Assembly (NCBI GenBank): GCA_031394355.1
Contig: JANNSU010000056.1
Location: 62,001 to 126,000, forward strand
Length of the DNA: 64,000 nucleotides
Origin: JAEUMY01 sp031394355
GTDB lineage: Bacteria; Pseudomonadota; Gammaproteobacteria; Burkholderiales; Usitatibacteraceae
Reading direction: 5' to 3'
Under the pieces are notes generated by a model that ran no database searches, was not told the origin of the DNA, and saw nothing but the letters and a program-made list of their open reading frames with translations. The position numbers were made by a program, and so were the translations under genes. The stretch's first letter is position 1; each line of letters opens with the position of its first letter. Shown here piece by piece: positions 38,949 through 49,017 of this stretch.

Positions 38949-41219
38949 ATGATCGCGCAAGAGTTGGAAGTTAGCCTGCACATGGCTTTTGTCGATGCCC
39001 GGCAAAAGCGCCATGAGTTCATCACCGTGGAGCATTTGTTGCTGGCACTCCTCGACAATCCCTCCGCATCGGAGGTCATGAAGGCCTGTGCCGCGAAGAT
39101 GGACGAGCTGCGTAAAGCGCTGTCCGAATTCATCGAGCAGCACACGCCCACCGTGGCAGGCGAGGGCGACGTTGATACGCAACCCACGCTGGGATTTCAG
39201 CGAGTGATTCAGCGGGCGATCCTGCATGTGCAGTCTTCGGGCAAGAAGGAAGTCACTGGCGCGAACGTGCTGGTCGCGATTTATGGCGAGAAGGACTCGC
39301 ATGCCGTGTACTTTCTGCACCAGCAGGGAGTATCCAGGCTGGATGTTGTCAATTTCATCTCGCATGGCATCTCCAAGAGCGCGCCAGCCAGTGGCGGCAA
39401 GGAGGAGCCCGAGCAGGAGAACGCCGAACAGGAAGGTGCGGGCGGTGCGCTGGAGAGCTTCACGCAGAACCTGAACCAGCTCGCGGCGGACGGGAAGATT
39501 GACCCGCTCATCGGCCGCGACAGCGAACTTGAGCGCGTGATCCAGATTCTTTGTCGTCGCCGCAAGAACAACCCGTTGCTGGTGGGTGAGGCGGGTGTCG
39601 GCAAGACAGCCATCGCCGAGGGCCTGGCCAAACGAGTGGTGGACGGCGAAGTGCCGGAGATTCTTGCCAAGGCGCAAGTTTATGCGCTCGACATGGGTTC
39701 GTTGCTGGCCGGTACAAAGTATCGCGGTGATTTCGAGCAGCGCTTGAAGGCGGTACTGAAACAGCTGAACGAGAATCCCAATGCGATCCTGTTTATCGAC
39801 GAGATCCACACGCTCATCGGTGCGGGCTCCGCTTCGGGGGGCACGCTGGACGCTTCCAATCTGCTGAAGCCCGCCTTGTCGTCCGGCCAGCTGAAGTGCA
39901 TCGGTGCCACCACCTACAACGAGTTTCGCGGCATCTTCGAAAAAGACCATGCGCTCTCGCGCCGCTTCCAGAAGATTGATGTCAACGAGCCTTCCGTGGC
40001 TGAAACCATCGAGATCCTGCGCGGACTGAAGACGCGGTTCGAGACACACCATGGCGTCAAGTACACCTCTGGTGCCATCATCACCGCGGCCGAGCTTTCT
40101 GCCAAATACATCAACGACCGCCATCTGCCGGACAAGGCGATCGACGTCATCGATGAAGCGGGCGCTGCGCAGCGCATCGCGCCGAAGTCCAAACAGAAGA
40201 AGACCATCGGCAAAGGCGAGATCGAGGAGATCATTGCCAAGATCGCCCGCATTCCGGCTCGCAGCGTGTCTTCCGATGATCGCAGTGCGTTGAAGACGCT
40301 GGATCGAGACCTGAAGAGTGTCGTGTTCGGCCAGGACAAGGCGATCGAGGCGCTCTCGTCGGCCATCAAGATGGCCAGGTCGGGGTTGGGCAATACCACC
40401 AAGCCTATCGGCTCCTTCCTGTTCTCCGGTCCTACAGGTGTTGGCAAGACCGAGGTTGCCAAGCAGTTGGCGTTCATCCTTGGCGTGGAGTTGATCCGCT
40501 TTGACATGTCTGAGTACATGGAGCGTCATGCGGTATCGCGCCTGATCGGTGCCCCGCCTGGCTATGTCGGGTTTGATCAGGGCGGCCTCATGACGGAGGC
40601 GGTCACCAAGCAACCGTATTCGGTACTGTTGCTGGATGAGATCGAGAAGGCGCATCCGGATGTTTTCAATGTCCTGTTGCAGGTCATGGATCACGGGACA
40701 TTGACCGATAACAACGGCCGAAAGGCAGACTTCCGCAATGTGGTCATCATCATGACCACCAATGCGGGTGCTGCAGAGTTGTCCAAGACTTCCATCGGAT
40801 TCACCGACGACAAGAAGGCGGGTGATGAGATGGGTGAGATCAAGCGCATTTTCACCCCCGAATTCAGAAACCGCATTGATGCGATCATCAGCTTCGCTGC
40901 GCTCAACGAAGAAATCATCATGCGCGTGGTCGACAAGTTCCTCATGCAGCTGGAGTCGCAGTTGCAGGAGAAGAAAGTTGAGGTGATTTTCACCGAGGCC
41001 CTGAAGAAGTACTTGGCCAAAAATGGCTTCGATCCGCAGATGGGCGCGCGGCCCATGTCGCGTCTCATCCAGGACACCATCCGTCGAGCGCTTGCCGACG
41101 AGCTGCTGTTTGGCAAGCTCGCAGGCGGTGGCAAGGTGACCATTGACGTTGATGCAGGCGGCAAGGTCGTGCTCGAGATCAACGCGGAGAAGCAGGATCC
41201 GGTGGCGCAGGACGCCTGA
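38949..41219 (+). CDS. clpA: ATP-dependent Clp protease ATPase subunit ClpA
   Basis: This 756-residue Hsp100 unfoldase feeds ClpP. It has the ClpS-binding N domain (1-145), AAA-1 with [13 protein letters not shown] and [14 protein letters not shown], and AAA-2 with [14 protein letters not shown] and [13 protein letters not shown]. The IGF-type ClpP loop region follows [15 protein letters not shown] at 38949, with GGAAGG just upstream, is the clear start; the frame opens earlier inside clpS. A strong terminator follows. Confidence 0.97.
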   Translation: MIAQELEVSLHMAFVDARQKRHEFITVEHLLLALLDNPSASEVMKACAAKMDELRKALSEFIEQHTPTVAGEGDVDTQPTLGFQRVIQRAILHVQSSGKKEVTGANVLVAIYGEKDSHAVYFLHQQGVSRLDVVNFISHGISKSAPASGGKEEPEQENAEQEGAGGALESFTQNLNQLAADGKIDPLIGRDSELERVIQILCRRRKNNPLLVGEAGVGKTAIAEGLAKRVVDGEVPEILAKAQVYALDMGSLLAGTKYRGDFEQRLKAVLKQLNENPNAILFIDEIHTLIGAGSASGGTLDASNLLKPALSSGQLKCIGATTYNEFRGIFEKDHALSRRFQKIDVNEPSVAETIEILRGLKTRFETHHGVKYTSGAIITAAELSAKYINDRHLPDKAIDVIDEAGAAQRIAPKSKQKKTIGKGEIEEIIAKIARIPARSVSSDDRSALKTLDRDLKSVVFGQDKAIEALSSAIKMARSGLGNTTKPIGSFLFSGPTGVGKTEVAKQLAFILGVELIRFDMSEYMERHAVSRLIGAPPGYVGFDQGGLMTEAVTKQPYSVLLLDEIEKAHPDVFNVLLQVMDHGTLTDNNGRKADFRNVVIIMTTNAGAAELSKTSIGFTDDKKAGDEMGEIKRIFTPEFRNRIDAIISFAALNEEIIMRVVDKFLMQLESQLQEKKVEVIFTEALKKYLAKNGFDPQMGARPMSRLIQDTIRRALADELLFGKLAGGGKVTIDVDAGGKVVLEINAEKQDPVAQDA

Positions 41220-41250
41220 GCTGGCGGCCGATAGATCTGACCTGATGTTG

Positions 41251-41284
41251 AAAAGAGCCGCCGTGAGCGGCTCTTTATTTTATT
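41251..41284 (+). terminator. Rho-independent terminator after clpA
   Basis: AAAGAGCCGC (41252-41261), a 5-nt loop and GCGGCTCTTT (41267-41276), then ATTTTATT. Confidence 0.9.
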
Positions 41285-41382
41285 AGCGTTTGCTTCTATG
41301 ATGAATCTGCAGGGTATACCTATGACCACTGCTCAGGTACGCTTGAAGCTGCCCCAGAAAAATCTGTCCTAGAGGAGAAGCC

Positions 41383-41733
41383 ATGCAACGCTTTGTCTTG
41401 GCCGCAGTTGCGGCGCTGCTGCCCTTGTTCGCGGCAGCACAACAACCACCGACGCCGCCGGCACCACCGGCGTTCGCGGATTCGAATCTCACCCCGGCAG
41501 GTGTCCGGGCATTGGCGGCCAACTGTGCGGCTTGCCACGGTACCAATGGCAAGCCGGCACCTGGGTCGACATCGGCTGCGCTCGCTGGCAAGCCGAAGGA
41601 CGAATTGCTCACGCTCATGAAGCAGTTCAAGGAGGGCAAGAAGCCGGCGACGCTCATGCACCAACTCTCCAAAGGGTATACCGACGCGGAGCTTGACGCG
41701 ATGGCGACCTACTTTTCAAACCAGCCGCGCTAG
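41383..41733 (+). CDS. Class I cytochrome c, FccA-like
   Basis: This 116-residue secreted cytochrome has a Sec signal peptide (about 1-20, cut after LFAAAQ) and a Pro-rich linker. One haem site, CAACH, lies at about residue 47, with a likely Met ligand in TLMHQL. It lies 9 bp before an FccB-like flavoprotein, so it probably is the cytochrome subunit of a flavocytochrome c sulfide dehydrogenase. It has one haem only, as in monohaem FccA. Confidence 0.85.
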   Translation: MQRFVLAAVAALLPLFAAAQQPPTPPAPPAFADSNLTPAGVRALAANCAACHGTNGKPAPGSTSAALAGKPKDELLTLMKQFKEGKKPATLMHQLSKGYTDAELDAMATYFSNQPR

Positions 41734-41742
41734 GAGCCCGTC

Positions 41743-43011
41743 ATGACCATGAATCGCAGACATTTTCTGGCAGCGGGTGCCGCAGGTGCGGCAGTGCTTG
41801 GTTTCAGCGGTTGCGCCTCCATCGGCGGCGCGGCCAAGGCAAGGGTTGTCGTGATCGGCGGCGGATACGGCGGCGCGACGGCAGCAAAGTACATCCGGAT
41901 GTTGGACCGTTCCATCGACGTCGTGCTGGTTGAGCCCAATGAGGCGTTCGTCTCCTGCCCCATCTCCAATCTGGTTCTGGGCGGCTACAAGACCATGGCC
42001 GACATCACAACGCCGTATGCCGGTCTCGAGCGCAACCATGGCGTAAAACTCGTGCGCGACATGGCCACAGCCATCGACATGGATAAGAAGCAAGTGCGTC
42101 TTGCGAAGGGCGATCCGCTGTCATTCGATCGGCTTATCGTGGCACCAGGCATCGACTTCATGTACGAAGGCATGCCCGGTCTGAACAATTCAGCAGCTCA
42201 GGCTGCGATCATGCATGCTTGGAAAGCAGGCCCCCAAACCGCCCAATTGCGCAAACAGTTGGAGGCCATGCCGGACGGAGGCGTTTTTGTGATGTCCATG
42301 CCGGAGGCGCCCTATCGTTGTCCGCCAGGGCCTTATGAGCGCGTCTGCCAGATCGCGTCCTACTTCAAACAGGCCAAGCCCCGCTCCAAGGTGTTGCTGC
42401 TGGATGCCAACCCGGATGTCACGTCGAAGGGGCCGCTTTTCAAGAAAGCCTGGACCGAACTCTACGGCGGGATAATCGAGTACCGTCCGAACAGCAAGGC
42501 AATCGACGTAGACATCAAGGGCTCGGCGATCAAGCTGGAGTTTGATGATGTCAAGGGCGCCGTGTTGAACGTGCTGCCGCCGATGAAGGCTGGCAAGATC
42601 GCAGATCCCTTCATCACGGCCAACAAGCGCTGGTGCGAAGTGGATTGGCTCACGTATGAGTCCAAGGCGGTCAAGGGCGTGCATCTTCTCGGCGATGCCC
42701 TGCAGATCGCGCCGCTGATGCCGAAATCCGGCCACATGGCCAATGCGCACGGCAAGGCCTGCGCGGCGGCAGTGGTGGCGTTGCTGAACAACGAACCGCC
42801 CAATCCGTCGCCAACGCTTTCGAATACCTGTTATTCATTTGTGTCGGACAAGGAGGTCGTGCATGTGGCGTCCATCCACAAGTACGACACGAAGGACCGG
42901 ACCATGAAAACAGTACCTGGCTCGGGTGGCGTGTCGTCGGCAAGAAATGAGCTGGAAGCCGGCTATGCACTCAACTGGGCAGCCAACATCTGGGCAGATA
43001 CGCTGATGTAA
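41743..43011 (+). CDS. fccB: FccB-like flavocytochrome c sulfide dehydrogenase, flavoprotein
   Basis: This 422-residue FAD protein begins with a Tat signal (RRHFLAAGAAGAAVLGFSGC), so it is periplasmic; the Cys at the end of that segment resembles a lipobox. FAD motif VVVIGGGYGGATAAKYIR follows (about 31-48). Redox Cys residues occur in AFVSCPISNLVLGG and PYRCPPGPYERVCQIA, the FccB/SoxF pattern for sulfide oxidation. The C-terminal domain with CYSFVSDKEVVHVASI is also typical. With the preceding cytochrome it should pass electrons from sulfide to cytochrome c. Confidence 0.88.
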   Translation: MTMNRRHFLAAGAAGAAVLGFSGCASIGGAAKARVVVIGGGYGGATAAKYIRMLDRSIDVVLVEPNEAFVSCPISNLVLGGYKTMADITTPYAGLERNHGVKLVRDMATAIDMDKKQVRLAKGDPLSFDRLIVAPGIDFMYEGMPGLNNSAAQAAIMHAWKAGPQTAQLRKQLEAMPDGGVFVMSMPEAPYRCPPGPYERVCQIASYFKQAKPRSKVLLLDANPDVTSKGPLFKKAWTELYGGIIEYRPNSKAIDVDIKGSAIKLEFDDVKGAVLNVLPPMKAGKIADPFITANKRWCEVDWLTYESKAVKGVHLLGDALQIAPLMPKSGHMANAHGKACAAAVVALLNNEPPNPSPTLSNTCYSFVSDKEVVHVASIHKYDTKDRTMKTVPGSGGVSSARNELEAGYALNWAANIWADTLM

Positions 43012-43050
43012 CGGAAGAGCGATCCAGGGTGATGTTTCCCTGATCCAACG

Positions 43051-43078
43051 AAAAAGGGCCGCAGATGCGGCCCTTTTT
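43051..43078. terminator. Bidirectional terminator between fccB and cytochrome c4 genes
   Basis: AAAAAGGGCCGC / GCGGCCCTTTTT is a perfect 12-bp inverted repeat with a 4-nt loop. It has A and T runs on both sides and sits between convergent genes. Confidence 0.93.
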
Positions 43079-43101
43079 CAGTTCCGAGACCGTTGGTGTG
43101 A

Positions 43102-43725
43102 TCAGTTCAACGACGCCAGATATTCCGCCAGCCCGCGTGCTTCAAGCTCGGTCAGCTGTGACGCGATGACATGCATCACCGCATTGTCATTCGTGCGGGT
43201 CCGCTTGTTGAATTCCTTCAATTGGCGAACGGTGTACTCGGCATGCTGCCCGGCAAGTCGCGGCAGCGCGGACGTGCCCAACGCTTTCGGGCCATGGCAG
43301 GATGCGCAGGCGGGCAAGCCGGAATACGTATTTCCCTTCAGGTAGAGATAGCGGCCCATTCCGGCAAGGTCTGCATCCGTGACTTCATGCGGCTGACCTG
43401 CCTGCTTCTCATAGTAGTGCCCGAGTGCCAGCATGTCCGCTTCACTGAGACCCTTGGCAAATTCGCTCATTTGGCTGGTCCGCCGCCCGGCCTGGAAATC
43501 GCGCAGCTGCTTGGCAACATACTCAGCATGCTGGCCTGCGAGACGCGGGAACAATTCGCTCGTGCTTTCCCCGTTCATGCCGTGACACAGGAAACACTTG
43601 CCACCGATGATCTCCTTGGCACGAGCCTCATTGGGTGCAGCATTGGCGGGCGCGCCGAATGCTCCGACAAGGACGGGCAAGAGCAATGCGAAGAGCGTCG
43701 ATACAACCGTGGCAGATGGCTTCAT
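43102..43725 (-). CDS. Dihaem cytochrome c4-like protein
   Basis: This 207-residue periplasmic cytochrome has a signal peptide of about 30 residues (ending APANAAPN) and two cytochrome c domains with haem sites CFLCH (about 50) and CASCH (about 142). Both halves repeat the pattern PRLAGQHAEYVAKQL / PRLAGQHAEYTVRQL. It resembles cytochrome c4 and could accept electrons from the neighbouring sulfide dehydrogenase or carry them to an oxidase. It is convergent with fccB. Confidence 0.92.
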   Translation of the reverse strand: MKPSATVVSTLFALLLPVLVGAFGAPANAAPNEARAKEIIGGKCFLCHGMNGESTSELFPRLAGQHAEYVAKQLRDFQAGRRTSQMSEFAKGLSEADMLALGHYYEKQAGQPHEVTDADLAGMGRYLYLKGNTYSGLPACASCHGPKALGTSALPRLAGQHAEYTVRQLKEFNKRTRTNDNAVMHVIASQLTELEARGLAEYLASLN

Positions 43726-43793
43726 GGCAGAAGGGCGATAGTCAATTCATGCCATAAATATATCAGCAAATGCTAATACGTTTAGGGAAGATT

Positions 43794-43813
43794 GCACTGC
43801 ACTGCACTGCACT
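43794..43813. repeat. Pentanucleotide tandem repeat (GCACT)4
   Basis: Four exact GCACT units lie downstream of the acetyltransferase gene, between it and the cytochrome c4 gene. It is outside any coding frame. Confidence 0.9.
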
Positions 43814-43826
43814 TCCGGTTCGGCAG

Positions 43827-44450
43827 CTAGGGTGCTGACTTTCCCTGTGGCGCTGTATTGGCCGGTGACCATGTGGCCGACATGGGCGTGACCGGTGCCT
43901 GCATCGCCAGATTGGTGAGGGAGGTCAGCACATGGTCCTGCCAGGCGCCGTTGATGAAGAGGTACTGTTTGGCATAGCCCTCGATGACGAAGCCCAACCG
44001 AGCCAGCAGTTGGCCGCTGCGAATATTCGCAGGGATGTAGTTCGCATGGATGCGATGCAGGCCCGCTTCATGAAACATGTAACGGTTGCCAGCCTGAAGC
44101 GCTTCGCGCATCAGCCCCTGGCCTTGATGCGCGCGGGCAATCTTGTAACCGAGGAAACAGGCCTGGAACGGCCCACGTGATATCTGGCTGTAGTTCGCGA
44201 TCCCGATGGGGTGTGATGGATCGTCGTGCGGAAAGAGAATGAAGCGCATCCCCGCACCGCTCGCAAACTCGGCTGCGGATTGCGTGCAAAGCAATTCCCA
44301 ACGCTTCAGCGAATATTCATCGGGTGGTATCGGCGGGTCCCATGGGGCAAAGTGCGCCACGTTTTCGGACAGGAAATCGATCATGGCCTGCTCCATGCCC
44401 GGCTGCATTGGCTTCAGCAGGAGACGCTCTGTCTCCAGAATCGGCAACAC
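43827..44450 (-). CDS. GNAT acetyltransferase, RimJ/RimL-like
   Basis: This 207-residue protein opens with ETERLLLKPMQPG, typical of RimJ-type N-acetyltransferases. The acetyl-CoA loop is in YKIARAHQGQGLMREALQA near residue 115 (Q-x-x-G-x-G/A type), followed by GLHRIHANYIPANIRSGQLL and LGFVIEGYAKQY. A perfect palindrome (44019-44030) encodes ANIR in a part where such proteins usually have N-x-x-S, so it fits the conserved fold well. A weaker copy (44309-44320) lies upstream in the gene. The target is unknown. Confidence 0.88.
   Translation of the reverse strand: MLPILETERLLLKPMQPGMEQAMIDFLSENVAHFAPWDPPIPPDEYSLKRWELLCTQSAAEFASGAGMRFILFPHDDPSHPIGIANYSQISRGPFQACFLGYKIARAHQGQGLMREALQAGNRYMFHEAGLHRIHANYIPANIRSGQLLARLGFVIEGYAKQYLFINGAWQDHVLTSLTNLAMQAPVTPMSATWSPANTAPQGKSAP
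44019..44030. repeat. GCGAATATTCGC palindrome (within acetyltransferase gene)
   Basis: Perfect 12-mer, read as ANIR. Confidence 0.95.
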
Positions 44451-44473
44451 GGGGTGAACTCAGCCTGCTGGAA

Positions 44474-45052
44474 TCAAGCGGCGAATACGGGCCACTGTGC
44501 CGTCCACATTTCAAGCGGTGCCCGCTTGAAGCCCGACTTGGCGAACTGATGCCAGCGACCGGTCACGAAACAGAGCAGCGTGTTCGCATAGGCATTGACA
44601 TCCCAGCCAGCGGGAAGGGACTGATCCGTCACCGCGAGACGTGCGCTTTGGCGCAGAGACGCCTCGATCCGGTCATGCAGTTGATTGATGCGGGTCTGCA
44701 GTCGACCATCTTCGTTGACCAGCGCGTCACCAATGAGAACGCGGACCATGCCAGGATTCTTCTGCGCGAAACTCAACAACATCGAGACAGTGGCCTCTAC
44801 CTGCTTCAGGCCCGCAGTCTCGTCGGCCTGGATCTTGTTTACCAGTGTGAACAGGCTGGTTTCGATGAACTCGATCAGCCCTTCGAACATTTGCGCCTTG
44901 CTGGCGAAATGCCGATACAAGGCAGCTTCGGACACATCAAGCCGCTTCGCCAGCAACGCGGTCGTGATCTTTTCACCTTTGGGATCTTCCAGCATGGCGG
45001 CCAGAGTCTGCAGGATCTGGTTGCGGCGTTCACCGCGCTGCGCCTTCGGCAT
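44474..45052 (-). CDS. slmA: Nucleoid occlusion factor SlmA (TetR family)
   Basis: This 192-residue TetR-type protein is a SlmA, which binds DNA sites on the chromosome and blocks FtsZ ring formation over it. The N-terminal helix-turn-helix is ITTALLAKRLDVSEAALYRHF, followed by SKAQMFEGLIEFIETSLF; both are SlmA signatures. The C-terminal half has GWDVNAYANTLLCFVTGRW. A perfect GCGAATATTCGC lies 30 bp before the start codon, in the 45-bp gap after yjgR. This could be an autoregulatory site, as that palindrome resembles the SlmA site of E. coli in layout. Confidence 0.92.
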   Translation of the reverse strand: MPKAQRGERRNQILQTLAAMLEDPKGEKITTALLAKRLDVSEAALYRHFASKAQMFEGLIEFIETSLFTLVNKIQADETAGLKQVEATVSMLLSFAQKNPGMVRVLIGDALVNEDGRLQTRINQLHDRIEASLRQSARLAVTDQSLPAGWDVNAYANTLLCFVTGRWHQFAKSGFKRAPLEMWTAQWPVFAA

Positions 45053-45081
45053 GTTGTTGTCTCCCTCTTTGACGACTCGTT

Positions 45082-45093
45082 GCGAATATTCGC
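45082..45093. repeat. GCGAATATTCGC palindrome (upstream of slmA)
   Basis: Perfect 12-mer in the yjgR-slmA gap, 30 bp before the slmA start codon. It is the best-placed copy for a test of SlmA binding. Confidence 0.95.
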
Positions 45094-45097
45094 AGTG

Positions 45098-46639
45098 CTA
45101 CTTGCGTTTTCCCATGATCGAACCCAGTACCCCGCGCAAAATCTCACGGCCCAACGTGGTGCCCATGGTGCGCACTGCCGATTTTGCCGCAGTCTGCACC
45201 AGGCCGTCCTGCTTGCCGCCACGGGGGCCGGTGGTGCCAAACAGCACATCGCTGATTCCGCCCATGATGCCACCGCCGTCCTTGGTCGGAAGTGATGATG
45301 CGCCCGGACTCCCGGCGGCGGGTGCCTGCGACTCGGCGCGGCTCTTCAGTTTTTCGTAGGCGGACTCCCGGTCCACGGTCTTTTCGTAAACGCCCGCGAC
45401 CAGCGAACCCGCCAGAAGTGCTTGTCGCTGCTGGGGTGTGATGGGGCCAATCTGACTGCCCGGCGGAAACACGTAAGCGCGCGACGTTTCGGAAGGGCGG
45501 CCCTTTGCATCCAGCAAACTGACCAGTGCCTCACCTACGGCGAGCTCGGTGATGGCGGCCTCGATGTCCAATCCTGCGCGGGGGCGCATGGTCTGCGCGG
45601 TGGCTTTGACGGCTTTCTGGTCTCGCGGCGTAAAGGCTCGAAGTGCATGCTGCACCCGGTTACCCAGTTGTGCGAGCACGGTATCGGGGATGTCGATGGG
45701 ATTCTGGGTCACGAAATAAACCCCCACACCCTTGGAACGCACCAGTCGCACCACGAGCTCGATGCGCTCCAGCAGGGCCTTGGGTGCGTCGTTGAACAAG
45801 AGATGCGCCTCGTCGAAGAAGAACACCAACTTGGGTTTGTCCGGGTCACCGATTTCGGGGAGACGCTCGAAGATTTCCGACAGCAGCCACAAAAGGAAGG
45901 TCGCGTAGAGACGCGGCGCATTCATGAGCTTGTCAGCAGTCAGGATGTTGATCACACCCTTGCTGCCGACGGTCTGCATCAGGTCGTCGATGTTCAACAT
46001 CGGCTCGCCAAAAAACTTGTCTCCGCCCTGGGTTTCCAGTTGCAGCAGGCCGCGCTGGATGGCACCTGCGCTGGCGCTGCTGATGTTGCCGTACTGGGTA
46101 GTGAACTGGCTTGCATTCTCGCCCACGAACTGCAGCATTGCGCGCAGATCCTTGAGGTCCAGCAGGAGCAGACCGTTGTCGTCTGCGATCTTGAACACGA
46201 TGTTGAGTACGCCAGCCTGGGTTTCGTTGAGGTCCAGCATGCGCGCAAGCAAGAGCGGTCCCATGTCGGAGACGGTGGCGCGCACGGGATGGCCCTGTTC
46301 GCCGAAGACATCCCAGAGGGTGGTGGGGCAGGCCGCCGCCGCAGGGGCTTCGAGGCCGCGCTCCTGCAACACTGCGGCGAGCTTGCCCGCGATGGTGCCT
46401 GGCTGGCTGATGCCGGCCAGGTCGCCCTTCACATCCGCCATGAAAACCGGCACGCCGATCTTCGAGAAATTCTCCGCCAAGGTTTGCAGTGTCACGGTCT
46501 TGCCCGTGCCCGTGGCGCCGGTGATGAGACCGTGCCGGTTGGCCAACTGCGGCAGCAGGTTCAGGTCGAGTGGCTCTTTGTCGGCCGAGTTGGCAGCGGG
46601 GTTGGCAACTGAGCGAGCAACGAGAAGGGGATCGACCAT
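45098..46639 (-). CDS. yjgR: YjgR/DUF853 family HerA-like ATPase
   Basis: This 513-residue P-loop protein has Walker [20 protein letters not shown] near residue 45, Walker [21 protein letters not shown] near 255, and an Arg-finger region [14 protein letters not shown]. This is the pattern of the HerA-type DNA translocases in the DUF853 group. The C-terminal 100 residues are low in conservation and Gly/Ser rich. The ATG at 46639 matches the family start ([10 protein letters not shown]); the frame opens far upstream into yebC without support. The function is not established. Confidence 0.9.
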   Translation of the reverse strand: MVDPLLVARSVANPAANSADKEPLDLNLLPQLANRHGLITGATGTGKTVTLQTLAENFSKIGVPVFMADVKGDLAGISQPGTIAGKLAAVLQERGLEAPAAAACPTTLWDVFGEQGHPVRATVSDMGPLLLARMLDLNETQAGVLNIVFKIADDNGLLLLDLKDLRAMLQFVGENASQFTTQYGNISSASAGAIQRGLLQLETQGGDKFFGEPMLNIDDLMQTVGSKGVINILTADKLMNAPRLYATFLLWLLSEIFERLPEIGDPDKPKLVFFFDEAHLLFNDAPKALLERIELVVRLVRSKGVGVYFVTQNPIDIPDTVLAQLGNRVQHALRAFTPRDQKAVKATAQTMRPRAGLDIEAAITELAVGEALVSLLDAKGRPSETSRAYVFPPGSQIGPITPQQRQALLAGSLVAGVYEKTVDRESAYEKLKSRAESQAPAAGSPGASSLPTKDGGGIMGGISDVLFGTTGPRGGKQDGLVQTAAKSAVRTMGTTLGREILRGVLGSIMGKRK

Positions 46640-46769
46640 GGCGATAGGGGAATGGTGGAAGGTCAGGGGGAGGGAACAACCCAGGGGAACAACCCAAGGG
46701 AAAACAAGTGAGTGGATGGTAACATTGTGATCTGAATTTTCAATCCGATTTTCATCCGGAATCACGATC

Positions 46770-47507
46770 ATGGCAGGACATTCCAAGTGGGCAAACATCC
46801 AGCACCGAAAGGGTCGCCAGGATGCCAAGCGCGGCAAGATCTTTACCCGTCTCATCAAGGAAATCACGGTGGCCTCGCGTATGGGCGGGGGTGAGCCGGA
46901 CATGAACCCCAGGCTCAGGCTGGCGGTGGACAAGGCGTATGACAACAACATGCCCAAGGACACCATCGAACGCGCCATCAAGCGTGGCGCGGGCGAGCTG
47001 GAAGGCGTGAACTACGAGGAAATCCGCTACGAGGGCTACGGCATCGGCGGTGCGGCTATCATCGTGGACACGATGACCGACAATCGCACGCGCACCGTGG
47101 CCGAAGTGCGCCACGCCTTCAGCAAATTCGGGGGCAATATGGGCACGGACGGCTCGGTCGCATTCTTGTTCAAACACTGCGGCCAGCTCATGTTCGCACC
47201 TGGCACGGATGAGAACAAGCTCATGGAGGCAGCATTGGAGGCGGGGGCAGAGGACATCATTTCGAACGATGACGGCAGCTTTGAAGTGGTGACCGGCCCC
47301 TACGACTTCAGCGGCGTCAAGGCGGCGCTGGAGAAGGCGGCCCTCAAGGCTGAATTCGGGGAGGTCACCATGAAGTCAACGAATGAGACCGAGCTTTCCG
47401 GAGACGACGCAGTGAAAATGCAGAAGCTGCTTGATGCGCTGGAAGGGTTGGACGACGTGCAGGATGTTTACACCTCGGCCGTTCTCCCTGAATCGGTTGG
47501 GGTCTGA
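46770..47507 (+). CDS. yebC: YebC/PmpR family protein
   Basis: This 245-residue protein begins [21 protein letters not shown], an almost invariant family start. [18 protein letters not shown] and [19 protein letters not shown] follow, and the length is standard. Members act as transcriptional regulators or as translation factors that help ribosomes at difficult stretches. It lies before the ruvCAB genes, as in many proteobacteria. Confidence 0.96.
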   Translation: MAGHSKWANIQHRKGRQDAKRGKIFTRLIKEITVASRMGGGEPDMNPRLRLAVDKAYDNNMPKDTIERAIKRGAGELEGVNYEEIRYEGYGIGGAAIIVDTMTDNRTRTVAEVRHAFSKFGGNMGTDGSVAFLFKHCGQLMFAPGTDENKLMEAALEAGAEDIISNDDGSFEVVTGPYDFSGVKAALEKAALKAEFGEVTMKSTNETELSGDDAVKMQKLLDALEGLDDVQDVYTSAVLPESVGV

Positions 47508-47508
47508 G

Positions 47509-47862
47509 ATGGCTGATGCCCCGGCACAACCCGCCACAGGAAACATTCTCATCACCACCACACCCACGGTCGAGGGTCGGCGCATCCGGCGCTACCTTGG
47601 CATCGTGACCGGAGAGGCCAGCTCGGAGGTGGATGTCGTCACGTTCACGCCTGGCACCAAATCCTTTTCGGACGCGTATCACAAGGTCCTGCCAGGTGCC
47701 CGAGACACGGCGCTGAAGGCAGTGATGCAAGGCGTGCAACAGTCAGGTGGCAACGCGCTGGTTGGCACGAGCATCAACTACGTCATCCACGGGAGCGGCA
47801 AGGGGCTCGTGCTGGTCTCCGTCACGGGCACGGCAGTCGTGCTGGAGGATGCGCCGCAGTGA
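47509..47862 (+). CDS. YbjQ/UPF0145 family protein
   Basis: This 117-residue protein has the start [20 protein letters not shown] and IVTGEA of the UPF0145 family. [13 protein letters not shown] near residue 85 is also typical, and the middle is family-like. The ATG at 47509 follows the yebC stop by 1 bp; the stop meets the ruvC start. The role is unknown. It lacks the Cys or His residues of metal-binding heavy-metal domains. Confidence 0.85.
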   Translation: MADAPAQPATGNILITTTPTVEGRRIRRYLGIVTGEASSEVDVVTFTPGTKSFSDAYHKVLPGARDTALKAVMQGVQQSGGNALVGTSINYVIHGSGKGLVLVSVTGTAVVLEDAPQ

Positions 47863-48419
47863 TGTTGCCATCCGCCAGTGCGAATATTCGCATCCTGGGT
47901 CTCGATCCCGGATTGCGGGTCACCGGCTACGGCGTCATCGAAAAAATCGGCAACAAGCTTCAGTACGTGACCTCGGGCTGCATCAAGTCCACCGAGAAAG
48001 AATCGCTTCCGCTGCGTTTGAAGAGCATTCTGCATTCCGTCGAAGAAGTCATCGATCGCCACGCGCCGACCGAGGTTGCAATCGAAATCGTGTTCGTCAA
48101 CGTCAACCCGAAATCCACGCTGCTGTTGGGCCAGGCGCGCGGCGCCGCAATCTGCGCTGCCGTGCACCACGATTTGCCGGTGGCCGAGTACACCGCGTTG
48201 CAGGTCAAGCAAGCCGTCGTCGGCAACGGGCACGCGAAGAAGGAACAGGTGCAGGAAATGGTCAAGCGTCTGCTCGGATTGCCGGGCTATCCCAGCCCCG
48301 ACTCGGCCGATGCGCTGGCCTGCGCCATCTGTCACGCACACGCCGGCCTTGGAATGGGCAGCTTTTCCACGCGCGGCTATCGCATGCGCGGCGGCCGGCT
48401 TATCGGGGGCGCGGCATGA
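47862..48419 (+). CDS. ruvC: Crossover junction endodeoxyribonuclease RuvC
   Basis: This 185-residue Holliday junction resolvase has the acidic active site in [38 protein letters not shown], and [16 protein letters not shown]. The second site reads AIEIVFVN. A perfect palindrome (47880-47891) encodes ANIR just before the catalytic strand, extending the N-terminus a few residues. ATG at 47862 is chosen; GTG at 47859 is also in frame. The stop overlaps ruvA. Confidence 0.95.
   Translation: MLPSASANIRILGLDPGLRVTGYGVIEKIGNKLQYVTSGCIKSTEKESLPLRLKSILHSVEEVIDRHAPTEVAIEIVFVNVNPKSTLLLGQARGAAICAAVHHDLPVAEYTALQVKQAVVGNGHAKKEQVQEMVKRLLGLPGYPSPDSADALACAICHAHAGLGMGSFSTRGYRMRGGRLIGGAA
47880..47891. repeat. 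GCGAATATTCGC palindrome (ruvC N-terminus)
   Basis: Perfect 12-mer, read as ANIR of SANIRILG in the first 12 codons of ruvC. Confidence 0.95.
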
Positions 48420-48997
48420 TCGGGCGCATCACCGGCATTCTCGCAGAGAAAAATCCGCCACAGCTGGTTGTGGATTGCCATGGCGTCGGGTATGAAATTG
48501 ATGTGCCCATGAGCACGTTTTATCACCTGCCTGCCACCGGACAGCAGGTCAGCCTTCATACCCACCTCATCGTGCGGGAGGATGCACAACTGCTGTACGG
48601 CTTCGGCTCCGAGTCCGAGCGCACTACATTTCGCCAGCTGCTGAAGGTGAGCGGCGTGGGCCCGAAGGTGGCGCTCGCGGTGCTGTCCGGGCTGTCAGTC
48701 AATGATCTTGCTGCCGCGGTAGCGACGCAGGACACTGCCATGCTGGTGCGCGTCCCTGGCATCGGCAAGAAGACGGCGGAGAGGCTGCTGTTGGAGTTGA
48801 AGGACAAGGTCGCCATGGTGACTGGCTCGACTTCGGGCACTGTTCCGGGCGCACCCAAGGCCAGCGATGTGCTGAATGCGCTGCTGTCTCTGGGCTACAA
48901 CGATCGCGAGGCGATGTCGGCGATCAAGCAATTGCCTGCTGACCTGGCCGTTGCCGATGGCATCCGCCAGGCATTGAAACTGCTGGCCCGCTCATAA
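48416..48997 (+). CDS. ruvA: Holliday junction DNA helicase subunit RuvA
   Basis: This 193-residue protein recognises Holliday junctions and loads RuvB. The OB-fold N-terminus is [20 protein letters not shown], the helix-hairpin-helix motifs are [16 protein letters not shown] and [19 protein letters not shown], and the C-terminal domain III binds RuvB. The ATG overlaps the ruvC stop by 4 bp. Open reading in this frame begins far upstream inside ybjQ-like, which is chance. Confidence 0.96.
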   Translation: MIGRITGILAEKNPPQLVVDCHGVGYEIDVPMSTFYHLPATGQQVSLHTHLIVREDAQLLYGFGSESERTTFRQLLKVSGVGPKVALAVLSGLSVNDLAAAVATQDTAMLVRVPGIGKKTAERLLLELKDKVAMVTGSTSGTVPGAPKASDVLNALLSLGYNDREAMSAIKQLPADLAVADGIRQALKLLARS

Positions 48998-49017
48998 GCT
49001 GCGATGATCAACCTGCC

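Noticed and set aside
38946..40694. 582-codon open frame antisense to clpA
   Set aside because: It mirrors clpA codons throughout. ClpA is conserved across this span, and the antisense product matches nothing I know.
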